From positions 10,726,001 to 10,790,000 of the forward strand of contig NC_063150.1 in the NCBI RefSeq assembly GCF_020921035.1: a stretch of 64,000 nucleotides of DNA. The letters are read 5' to 3'. The translations under genes and the position numbers were made by a program. Below the pieces are notes generated by a model that was given only the letters and a program-made list of their open reading frames with translations, was not told the DNA's origin and ran no database searches. This document shows, piece by piece, positions 44,401 through 53,892 of this stretch (position 1 is the stretch's first letter; each line of letters starts with the position of its first letter). This DNA is from Rhodamnia argentea (lineage: Eukaryota; Streptophyta; Magnoliopsida; Myrtales; Myrtaceae).

Positions 44401-44564
44401 AACCTACCGTAAATTATTAGTAGTAGCTCCGAATTGAAAATCTCTTACATGTTAATCACATGAATCTAAGTTGCACCATTAAAACCTACCGTAAACCATT
44501 AATAGTGGCTCCAAATTGAAAATCTCTTGCATGTTAATCACATGAACATAAGTTGCACCACTAA
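44401..44564. repeat. Tandem repeat, two 82-bp units
   Basis: Unit 1 begins aacctaccgtaaattattag and unit 2 begins aacctaccgtaaaccattaa 82 bases later. Both contain gaaaatctctt(a/g)catgttaa and agttgcacca. Only a few substitutions separate the units. Confidence 0.85.
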
Positions 44565-44577
44565 AAAAAAATTATCG

Positions 44578-44757
44578 ATTTGGTCCGGTCCGATCTGATT
44601 TCCCCTTGAAATTGGGAACTGGACCGCTCGGATACCGATCCCACTTTTAGGAATCGAGAATCGAACTAGTGACCTCCAGAATCGGACCAAATTGGCCGAT
44701 GCGATTAGGTCCGGGCGGTTGCCGGTTCATCCGGTCTATCTTGCTCACTCCTAAGTA
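44578..44757 (+). repeat. 'GGTCCGGTCC' dispersed repeat, copy 1
   Basis: Shares the order ggtccggtc...tttccccttg(g)aat...actggaccgctcgga...gacctcca...tcttgct(c/t)ac with the reverse complement of 50,829-51,031. It appears to be a short non-coding repeat of hAT-MITE style that has lost clear ends here. Confidence 0.6.
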
Positions 44758-45122
44758 GAAGCGCCCCATGAGAAGAAGATTGCTTAACAACATTTAGCCA
44801 GGATTACTATTACTAACTCCTTAGAATTTGAACAACCAACCGTTCTGGCGATAAAGTGGAATCAATAGTGATTACATCAAACCTATTGCCTTTATTTGGC
44901 AATTCATGCCATGTCATTGTATCCACAGCGATTATTTATAATAGGCCTATAACATCTAAACATTTGAACACAACTATGAGGTGTTTTTTTAATAATTTTT
45001 TTTAGGTTATGAGGTGTTTTTTTTAAAATTTAAAATGGGTGAAAACGAGGTAATTATGAACGATTTCTAGGTAAATTATATCAGGCCACGTTTGAATTTA
45101 TATTTTTCTCAATAAATATATC

Positions 45123-45737
45123 GAGAGAATTACCAAAAAATGCTAAATTTATTGCAATTGTATCAATTCAACTTAAACCTTTTTTGTCAATTCAATACTA
45201 AAAATTTTGATTTTTTCCAATTCAATCCATCTGGCCAATTTTGTCCATTCGAAGTTGACGTAACACTACCGGACGTGGACTTTTTTTTATTAACATTTTA
45301 ATAATTTTTTGTAATTTTTTATTTAATTTTTTCCCCACTCTTAGGTCCGGGGAGGGCGTCGCGGCCCTCGCACGGTGCGGGCAACGGCCGCGATGGCCTC
45401 TCTCACCCGGGGTCGACAATTTCCGCGGCGCTAACCGGCCTCGAGCGTCGCGACCCTCGCCTAGGGTTGCTAGCAAGGGTCAGCCGGCACTAAGGGTTGG
45501 GGAAAAGAAAACCAAAGAAAAGAAGAAAAAGAAATAAAGAAAAAGTCACAAAAAAATCAAAAGAATTATTAAAATATCATTTAAAAAAAAAAAAGAGCGC
45601 ACGTCAATATCGGCTGGTCAAAATTAGCCGGATATGGCACAAATGCAAAAGATATAGAATTAAATTGACACAAAAAATTATGTAGATATGAATTGGTATA
45701 ATTACAATTAATCTAGAAATTTTTTGGTAATTCCTTC
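45123..45737. mobile_element. MITE with 'GAATTACCAAAAAAT' inverted ends and GC-rich core
   Basis: The left end gagagaattaccaaaaaatg and the right end, read inward, gaaggaattaccaaaaaatt continue as matching inverted repeats for about 50 bases (ttgcaattgtatcaattca versus ttgtaattataccaattca). The core at 45,340-45,495 is very GC-rich. Related single ends occur at about 8,326, 14,913 and 55,470. It is non-coding and lies in the IRX14 upstream region. Confidence 0.7.
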
Positions 45738-46157
45738 AAATTCATGTCATTCGAGTCGTGTCGTTTCGACCAAAGAAAAAGTCCGTGTCGTAGGTTTCAA
45801 GGACGGGGCGGTTTCCGATCACTCAGGTCGCACCACGACGCATAGAGAGCGTGACCTCTCATCTTCCTTGTCCAAGAGCGGCCACCCAATAAATCTCTTC
45901 ATGTCGACCTTGCTGTATCCTCTTCTTTCGATTCTGCAGTTGGTAGGAAACGAGAGAACAATTTTTTTTATAGACTTTGGGCAATTGCTTCTTCAACCCA
46001 AAGATTCCCCCCCATCGATGGACATGGACTTCATGGAATGGCCAACATCAACTCAACCACCGTCTCCGTCACCCGTCACCATCGCCCACCTCCCTTCCTA
46101 CTCCAACTGACCATCCGCCCTTCATATGAATCGGCTCGCACTGTGGAGAGAGGGAGG

Positions 46158-46196
<39 letters not shown>

Positions 46197-46202
46197 CAGA
46201 GG
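45738..46202 (+). promoter_or_regulatory. IRX14 upstream region and 5' leader
   Basis: A TATA-like ttttatagac lies at about 45,968-45,977. An AGTTGGT word (reverse of ACCAACT, an SMRE-type site bound by secondary-wall MYBs) lies at 45,938-45,944. A GA microsatellite (46,150-46,192) with a GGGA-rich lead precedes the start codon. The elements are short, so this is a suggestion of secondary-wall control only. Confidence 0.35.
46150..46192. repeat. GA-rich microsatellite in the IRX14 5' leader
   Basis: GGGA units pass into about fourteen GA units, ending about ten bases before the start codon. It mirrors the CT tract in front of IRX15-L. Confidence 0.85.
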
Positions 46203-47883
46203 ATGAAGTTCTTGGCAATGCCCCAGAGCCACGCCGACGGCCAGAGCGGCGCCCTCCGAGGGCTATCGCCGGCCGACTCCTCCAAGTCGCCGGCGGCGAC
46301 AATATTCTGGCTGGCGGTTCACGCCGTGTGCTGCCTCGGCAGCCTCGTGCTCGGCTTCCGTTTCTCTCGATTATTCGTCTTCCTCCTCTACTCCACGTCA
46401 CCAATGCTTCGCGCCACTGACAAAACAACCACCTACGATCCTATCGTCCTTCTCTCGGACCCGAGCCAATCCCCGGTCAATCAGTCGACACCACACGTGG
46501 CTGTGGGCCGGCATGGGATCCAGGTCCGGCCTTGGCCGCACCCGGAGCCCGTCGAGGTCATGAAGGCGCACCAGATCATAGAGAGAGTGCAGAGAGAACA
46601 GAGGGCTCAGTTCACCGCTAAAAATCCCAACCCGAGGTCTCTGATCGTGATCACGCCGACTTATGTAAGGGCATTCCAGGCGATGCATCTGACGGCGCTG
46701 ATGCACTCGCTGATGCTTGTGCCCTACAAGGTAGTATGGATCGTGGTGGAGGCAGGCGGAGTGACCAGCGAGACGGCATTGCTGATCAAAAGGTCGGGAT
46801 TGAGGACTGTCCACGTGGGGTTCAAGCAGGAGATGCCGGAAGCCTGGGAGGATCGGCACAGTTTGGAGGCGAAGATGAGAGTTCATGCATTGAGGTGAGC
46901 GGGACTTCTTGATATGTTTTCCTGTTCTTTCTGTTATTGTTTAGGGAAGGGTTGAAATTGAACCGTCCTGAACATTAGTGGGAGCCGTATGATCTTCTTT
47001 GGTGTTTTCAAAACTGAATCTAATGCGGAGAATTTTGATGTATCAGAATCGTGCGAGATAAGAATCTGGACGGCATTGTGATGTTCGCCGACGACAGCAA
47101 CATTCACAGCATGGAGCTCTTTGACGAGGTCCAGGCTGTGAAGTGGATCGGCGCTGTTTCCCTGGGAATCCTTCCGCACTCAACCGTGGATGAATCGGAC
47201 CAAGCCGTTTCGAAAGTCATGGATGAAAGCAATTCGCTAATTCCTATCCAAGGTCCGGTGTGCGATTCAGCCAATCAGTTCAAAGGCTGGCGCACCGATA
47301 ACGGGTCTCCTAACATGCTCGGTGGAGCGACTCATGTAGATGATCGGGGCTCGCCTTTGCCGGGAAAGCTGGAATGGGCCGGTTTCGCACTCAACTCTAG
47401 GATGCTGTGGAAGCATGCTGAAGGTAAGCCGGGATGGGTGAGGGACTTGGACTCGCCCAATTGGGATAATGATGTTGATAGCCCCATGTCTTTGCTCAAA
47501 GACATTTCGGCATTGGAGCCACTAGGAAACTGCAGCCGCCGGCTCATGGTTTGGCGGCTTCGTGTTGAAGCCCGTCCCGGAACCGAATTCCCTAAGGGGT
47601 GAGCAAAAATATCCACAATGCCTCGGATAATCAGGTCTTTTGTTGATTGACAATGGAGTTTCTCTCTTCCCCTGTATTATGCAGATGGCTTATAGACCCG
47701 CCCTTGGGGATCCCGGCACCCTCGAAGCGCACTCCATGGCCTGATGCTTTTCCCAAACTCCCATTTACGGAAAACGCAAGCAGCGATGAAGAGGAGATCA
47801 ACCAGCACCCAACTGAAAATCGAAGGCACGAGACCGAAACAGCCAAACCGCAGCTGCTCAGAAGGGAACCTGTAGAAAACTGA
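46203..47883 (+). CDS. IRX14: IRX14/IRX14-L-type GT43 glycosyltransferase, xylan backbone
   Basis: A Golgi type II membrane protein of family GT43. IRX14 and IRX14-L work with IRX9 and IRX10 in the complex that extends the beta-1,4-xylan backbone. I infer three exons (46,203-46,894; 47,047-47,598; 47,685-47,883) with exact phases, giving 480 residues. The N-terminus has a short cytosolic part and a hydrophobic anchor (about residues 31-64, FRFSRLFVFLLYS). It is followed by VGRHGIQVRPWPHP, HQIIERVQREQ, ITPTYVR, MHSLMLVPY, VVWIVVEAGG, the Asp-rich FADDSN motif with HSMELFDE, LEWAGFALNSR and GWLIDPPL. The tail after KRTPWPD is short and polar. An in-frame upstream ATG at 46,038 exists, but the GA tract lies between, so 46,203 is the likely start. 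The HGIQVRPWPHP block identifies the IRX14 branch rather than IRX9. Confidence 0.93.
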
Positions 47884-49021
47884 CAGACTATCTTAAGAGC
47901 CGGAGAAGATGCACGGCCTCGGAACTCGACAAGCTTCGGCTTGGACAAATTTAAAGGTTGCGCTCACCTAGGCGAACTCCGAAATTAGCCACTTTGGTCG
48001 ATCTGGATCGCGAGCACACATCAGTTCACACCCTGTTTCATTGTGTTTTGTACGTTACAGAAGTTGTACATTGGTATAACAGAACTTCATGGATCGTGCC
48101 ATGACATTTGTTTTGACTGTAAGAGAAGTCGCAAAAGTTCTCTCAACATCTTTGTGGGATCATGGATCCTGCCTTGACGTCAAAATGCCAGACCGCTAGG
48201 CCCCGCGAGATATGATCATAGTTAATCAGGCGAGCTGGTGGTTCCGTTGCACCGAGTGGCTAGCAGGATTTGTCCATGCAGGGATTCAAAGGCCTGTTAC
48301 AATGCAAGCTTTTTCGATTCGCTGTTTCGACTAGAACTGTTGAAGGGTCCACAATCTCGAAAACAGGGAAATTGACCGAAAATTCAGACAAAACTTCGAC
48401 AAAAACTTGCAACCTCGTTAATCCCTTTAATAAAATGATGGACAATGGATTAGGGGGAGCATGGTCCGGCTTGGTTCAATTTCCTCAGGAACCAATGGCC
48501 AGGCCGGAGGTCCCTGGAACGGGACCGGATTGGACCGGCTCTTGAGCCGTCCAATGGAACTGGTAAAAAATTTAAAAAAAGTATTTCGCATTGTATTTGG
48601 CTCACTGATTTCATTTTCCTGTGAGATGGACGGCCCCTGTCTAGACAGGATTCTTATGGTTGATATCAGGGTAGTTGGAAAGTCATTTTGTGCTGAGTGC
48701 TGACCAATCAAAAACTTCAAAATCCCATTACAACACAGATTATGCAAACGAGATCGCCATGCTTAGCGGCAGGAGTCGCTTTTCTTGAATTAACTCATGT
48801 CGAAACTGATGTTTTACTCTGCGAATATGAAGAACAGAAAAAGATAGGAAAAACAAAGCTCAGCGCCTATCGAAAAATCAAATGGGCCGCTCTGTTGATA
48901 TTATGGTTTTGGGGGATTTCTTCAGCCCAGATATTCACCTAGCAGCCCAAAAGAAACAAGGGTCCGCGAATCGCCTCCGAGTTTCCGACCAACGTCCGAT
49001 CCTTCGGCGATCGGCAACATA
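47884..49021. other. Region downstream of IRX14
   Basis: It holds the IRX14 3' end and then, at about 48,430-48,560, another fragment with 'ggaccgg' words related to the dispersed repeat at 44,578 and 50,829. Overlapping frames at 48,260-48,942 have no domain. Nothing else recognised. Confidence 0.45.
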
Positions 49022-50407
49022 GGCTCTGTTTGGCGGTGATTCTGTTTTCAAAAAATGATTCTGATCAAAATCACTTTTTTTTAATTCTGTTCCATGGATG
49101 ATTTTTTTAGAATCAAAACACGTTTGGTAACTATTTAAAATTTTTGTTCTTGGAACAGAAATGCGTTTAGTAGCTGCACAAAATTTTCATTCCCAATTTT
49201 TCATTTAAATCAAATAATTATATAATCACATGTGATGGCAAAGAATAGGGAAAATAATCAAATAGTGATTATGGAGCAAAAAAAAAAAAAAAAAAAGCAA
49301 CAAAATTTCCGTTCCCAATTCGTTTGTCGATTAGTCATGAGTATGCGATCGTTTATATTGTTTAAAAAGTAATTCATATTACATTTACAGAATTTGTCTA
49401 AATCATTTGTTTGTTATTATTTATTGTGACTTTTAGATTGATTATCAAAAAAAAAATGAAAGAAAAGCTCCTCATTGTGCAATCGCCTATAGTTTTGCAC
49501 TCTTGTAATTACACATCGTACAAGTTTACAAGACCTGCAACTCAACTACATTGATTTTTTTTTCACCTAACTCGATAAATTTTTTGTGCACCTCAAAAAA
49601 TGGAGATTTAGTTCGTGACGCGAAGGGTTGGGTCCAGTCTTTAATAAAAAAAAGATAAAAGTTGAAAAAACATAATAGGAAATAAAAAATACAAACTTAA
49701 TTAGAATAAAAAATAAAATAGCTAAAAAAAAACATGCGTATTAGAGGTCCCTTAATATAAAAAAATAAATTAGATTTAAATTTTTTCTAAAAAATAATTT
49801 TTTAAATATAAATATAAATTTAAATTGAATTTAAAAATAGGCTTAAAATTTTACAAAAAACTAATTTTTTTTTTTAAAAAAAGGGGGGAGGGGAAGAATC
49901 GGTAACGAGAATTTTTTTTCAAAATTTTAGCTTTTTTCAATCTTAATTTTTTTAAAATTATTTTTAAATTATTAAATTAAAAATCCAAATATTTTTTTAT
50001 TTCCCCCATTTCTTAATTTTTTAATTTTTTTTATTAAATTTACCTTAAATAAAATTTTTAATTTAAGAAATTTAGTTTTTAGCAATTTTTAAAATTGAAT
50101 TTTAATTTATTTTAATTTATGTAAAGTTGAAAATCCACGTGCACTTTTTTGTAAATAATATCATTTTATATTAAAATTTTAATTATAAGTATGATGGATA
50201 AGTCATAAGTATATCGTGCAAAAAAATGATCCCCAAAAGTGTTCCAAAATACCGGAATCATCTTTTTTTTTGCTTCTGAAAAATGGTCCAAAAGTGTTCC
50301 CGGGACCGGAATCAAAAGCATTTTTTTTTCATTACCAAACATGTTTCTGATCCTGTTTTCTTTCTGGGAACAGAAACGGAGGATCAGAATCACTGCCAAA
50401 CAGAGCC
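49022..50407. mobile_element. Non-autonomous Harbinger/Tourist-like element (1,386 bp)
   Basis: The terminal inverted repeats are ggctctgtttggcggtgatt and, read inward from the right, ggctctgtttggcagtgatt, continuing to ctg; they differ at one base in 23. ATA lies on both sides (49,019-49,021 and 50,408-50,410 allowing one shared base), fitting a 3-bp duplication. The interior is extremely AT-rich (49,600-50,160) and has no coding capacity. The GGCTCTGTTTGG end is typical of plant PIF/Harbinger MITE-like elements. Confidence 0.75.
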
Positions 50408-50479
50408 ATAGTTTCTTTAATTGAGAATCAACTACTGTGAGATTAACGGTCTATTCTAGATCACGAAAATAAATAAATA

Positions 50480-50590
50480 AATAAATTATCAAGGAATCGC
50501 TGTGACGTCCACTTCTTCAAGAATTAATGACCCGCGATATGTTGTTATTCTCATAGTCATACAAAAATTGTTATGCTAGCAAAATCGTTT
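50480..50590. repeat. Dispersed repeat, copy 2 (partner at 32,575-32,690)
   Basis: It contains tccacttcttcaagaatt, gatatgttgttattctca and tgttatgctagcaaaat, in the same order as copy 1. Non-coding and of unknown family. Confidence 0.5.
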
Positions 50591-50828
50591 TCAATTTCTG
50601 AGTCAAAATTAAGCAACGCTAAAAGGACACCAAAGTTTTTTTTTTCCCTTCCTCTCTCTGGAGAACCTGATATCATAGCAAATGGAGTCATTTGGAAGTC
50701 GAAGTTGCCTTCTCGTCTCCCTTCGTTGGTCATCCTCAAAATTATCCCATAGAAATGTGAAAATTCTCGTTTGACTGGCTTAATGATGACTCCAATTTAT
50801 GATGGGTACGTGTCATATTAAAATCTAG

Positions 50829-51031
50829 GTGTAAGCAAGATGGACTGATCATATCGAGAATCATCCGGAGTGGACCGAACCGATCAATTGAGTCCGGTTT
50901 TGGAGGTTACCAATCTAGTCCCTAGTTCCTCAATGTGGAACCGATGTCCGAGTGGTCCAGTTTCTGATTCCAAGGGAAAATTGGATCGACCGGACCGCCT
51001 AACTGTACCAAATCGAACCATGCACACCCCT
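50829..51031 (-). repeat. 'GGTCCGGTCC' dispersed repeat, copy 2, with hAT-like ends
   Basis: Bounded by ctaggtgtaagca and tgcacacccctag, which are imperfect inverted repeats of the hAT-MITE type. The reverse complement matches 44,578-44,757 over most of its length. An open frame across it (50,870-51,112) is an artefact. Confidence 0.6.
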
Positions 51032-53654
51032 AGTTATTCCCATATTTTTATTCTTTTGGCCAGAATTTCTAATTTGAGTTGTCATTGCAAAATAGATGTC
51101 GTGGTTCTCTAAAGTTTGATTTGCTTATATTGCTTTGAATACATTATTGGTACATAACATTCTGTTGATTGACAAAAGAAAGTCATAGGGTACCCTGAAG
51201 ATTATGAAAAAAAAAACCTATTGTGCTAACTTTCAGTTTTATGCCATTTTCAATGGATCGCAAGGTATTTCGAGTTCTAAAAGATTGAGAATTGAAATCT
51301 ACATGATAAGATTTCGGGAACTGCATATGCTCGATCCACACACTATAATAGCATATCCATAGAATCGGAATGTGTCATTTCTCCGATAGTATTCCGTTAG
51401 AACAATGACGAACCGGGCGACAATTTGAAATTTTCATTTTTCAGCAAAAAAAGGACATATTTGCGTCCATGTCCTATAATGGTGCTTCTATGGCATCTTG
51501 GATTAACTCAACGATGTATTGTCCGCTTTGGCTCGTCCCATATCGACCCTCACGATTTTGTCCTTTGCCATAGGGTGGGCACATTCCTAAGATATCACTC
51601 ATCTTAGGAGTGCTCTCACCTAAGCACGCTTAGTTTAGGGTGTCAAAGCTAAGCATTGCTATTACGTCAAAAGATGCATCCGTGAGTTAATTTTAGTTTT
51701 CACTTATATATTTCAGAATTGTTCTCTCCTTGATCTATGCACAGTTTGATTTTCGGCCGCTTTCACCATCATAGAAGCCTGCGAGGAGCCGCTCCTTATC
51801 CGGGCTCACTAGCCCCTACGATCACTCCCCGCCCCAATCAAACCAGGATGTTACAACTTCAATAAGTGGGTTGTGAATATGGATATCATTCATATTTAAT
51901 TTTTTAATTAAATTTATATGCGGGTAATCCCCACCTAAGTAGCATAAAGTTTGGTGACCCAAACAAAAGCTTTCTCCAAAGTGCTCTCCAAGATTAATCA
52001 CCGACTAATCCTACTTTCAAAGAAATGTTATACTCTTTGCCCATGCATTTTTACTGTCTTTCTAATCAAGTCCCTATGCTATCAATTTTTCAATCAAGTC
52101 CTTCCACTTACACATTAATATCTAATCAAGTCCTTTCGGCACAATATCCAACCTAATCCAATTGACTCGGCTGGCGGAGGGATGTCGGACGATGACATGG
52201 ATTAACAATAAGGACTACATGGGCGCCGACAGCGGATAGTGAACGGGTGGGAGAACGAGAAAATAATTTATGCATTCACTATCTACGCCCCTCGATGGGC
52301 ATTCACATACGCAACATTTAATCCAGGTCTTACTCTAGCGTCCTCCGACGGCCATGCTGGATTTGGCCAGATTTCGTGTCAATTGGACTTTGATCAGACA
52401 CTCTACGTACATCTAATTAGACAAAATGGAAGTACACGGGCTTCATTACAGAAGGTAATAAAAGTATAGGGACGGAAAGTAGAATTTTTCATATTCTGCA
52501 CTGAAAATTATCCAAACTGCTGTCTCCTCCATCTAATTGTCATGATTAAACATTGTATGCGATTATGAGGAGTTGATCACATAAGATTGAAATCACGGGG
52601 ACTACATTAGAATAATAATGAAAGTACATGGATTTTTTTTTTTTTTGGTCGGAACGGACATATTCATTTCATAAGATGCAAATTCTACAAAGCAAATAAA
52701 ACATGTAAATCTAAAAAGTGAATCAACTTGATATTTTTTACAGAGACTGGCTTGTTTCACAAAGACATATTTGCCATCTCATCAAAATTCAAATGGCGGC
52801 CAATCACCGCATCTCGCATCAGCGTCGATGACGAGCACACGTCGAGAAATTGCTCTCTAGTAATTACGGCTTTGGCACCCACCTAGGTTCGGTGTACTTG
52901 TCACCATTACTGTATAGAGACCGCAACGTGTTGAAAGTTCATAGGTACAAGGTAAGTTTTTCTAATTTTGTAGCCTGAAATGATCCGAATTCTGGTCTCC
53001 TCAATCTGATGGTCAATGGATGGGTTAGTTAAAGATCCAAGTGCAGATTCAAGAGAGGGAAAAAACAACGACAAAGCAGGCAGGGGCATCCTGAACCAAT
53101 CATCCCTGCCAAGATTAGAAAGGGTCAGAAGCAAATCATGAACTACCAACCGACCGAGAAGTGGCCAGAAAAAATTTGGTACCTTTGAAGAAGACAGGGT
53201 GGAATGGTAGCTGGACATTGTGATCTAACTCTCGCAGCCGTTGACCACGCCCAATGAATGTTGTTGCAGGCACAAAATATGGCAGGTTTCTACATAAAAT
53301 AAGGAAGGGTGGTTTGAATCAATGTTCGTGCCAAAGGATAAGGTGGTCGAATCCCAGAGGGGGCAATTGCGATTGGCTGGATTTGCCCCCCCACAAATTG
53401 TTCGGTAGCGTGGATGTTGCAGCTCTTCTGCAGCATCTCCCGCCATCTTCACTGAGTGAAAGCATATGAAATCAATCGATCGATCCCTTTAATTTTATAT
53501 TTTTAATGTTCTTGCTGATTTCTTTTCCTTCTCTTTAATATCTTTGTGACAAATAGGACTATGCCTTCTTCTTTTTTCTCAATCACGGGAGTCATGACCT
53601 CTCAAATCGCTCGGTTGTAAAACTCAATGTCGGTGAAAATAATCTTTAGTTACG
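51032..53654. other. Intergenic stretch with LTR remnant, no gene recognised
   Basis: About 51,480-51,855 is described separately. About 52,050-52,480 begins and ends with loosely inverted 'aatcaagtccctatgctat' and 'agtatagggacgga' words, suggesting another worn MITE. About 52,900-53,470 has open frames on both strands without any domain. Poly-T runs occur near 52,628. Confidence 0.4.
51480..51855. mobile_element. LTR remnant (Gypsy-like)
   Basis: It contains tcgacccctc-like and gattttgtcctttgccatag text and 'gtgctctcacctaagcacg', then 'gggctcactagcccctacg', and ends at TGTTACA (51,849-51,855). These phrases recur in plant Gypsy LTRs as I remember them. The left end is not visible and no internal coding part adjoins it. 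Confidence 0.35.
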
Positions 53655-53892
53655 CCTCTGTTCGTTTCGCGAAAAAAATGAATGATCTATAAAATAATTT
53701 CCTAAAATGTTCACTACTGTCGCTTATAAAAATGAATTAACGAAAAACATATTCATATTATGCGAAAATGTTCAAACATAAATTAGTACCGCTAATGAAA
53801 ATATTTTTAACAGGCTAATTATTTCAAGCAATACTAGCAATCATTTTCAAGGATATATTTTTCAAATCATTCATTTTGCGAAACAAACAATG
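53655..53892. mobile_element. MITE family A, copy 3 (best-preserved ends)
   Basis: Ends ctgttcgtttcgcgaaaaaa and, read inward, attgtttgtttcgcaaaatg are inverted repeats around GTTTCGCGAAA. The interior has gaaaatatttttaacaggcta and atttcaagcaatac, as in copies 1 and 2. GCCT lies on both sides of the element. Confidence 0.65.

Larger units (their letters stand above)
43505..45122. other. Intergenic stretch between divergent DUS and IRX14 genes
   Basis: About 43,760-44,400 has LTR-like layout: G-rich segment, AT-rich stretch, tctataaatata box at about 44,136, then a leader-like stretch with 'tctagggttttgag'. No TG...CA ends were proved. A tandem repeat (44,401-44,564) and a 'ggtccggtcc' repeat (44,578-44,757) follow. 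No gene is recognised; the frame 44,182-44,364 is too weak. Confidence 0.4.

Noticed and set aside
46038..46202. Upstream in-frame start for IRX14
   Set aside because: It would add a poly Arg/Glu stretch from the GA tract; family members start near MKxx at 46,203.
51250..51420. Possible insertion of organelle DNA
   Set aside because: The text looked vaguely plastid-like, but I could not place it in any organelle gene, so I do not claim it.
53225..53469. Opposed open frames of about 70-75 codons
   Set aside because: No domain, no splice context and no similarity I can recognise.
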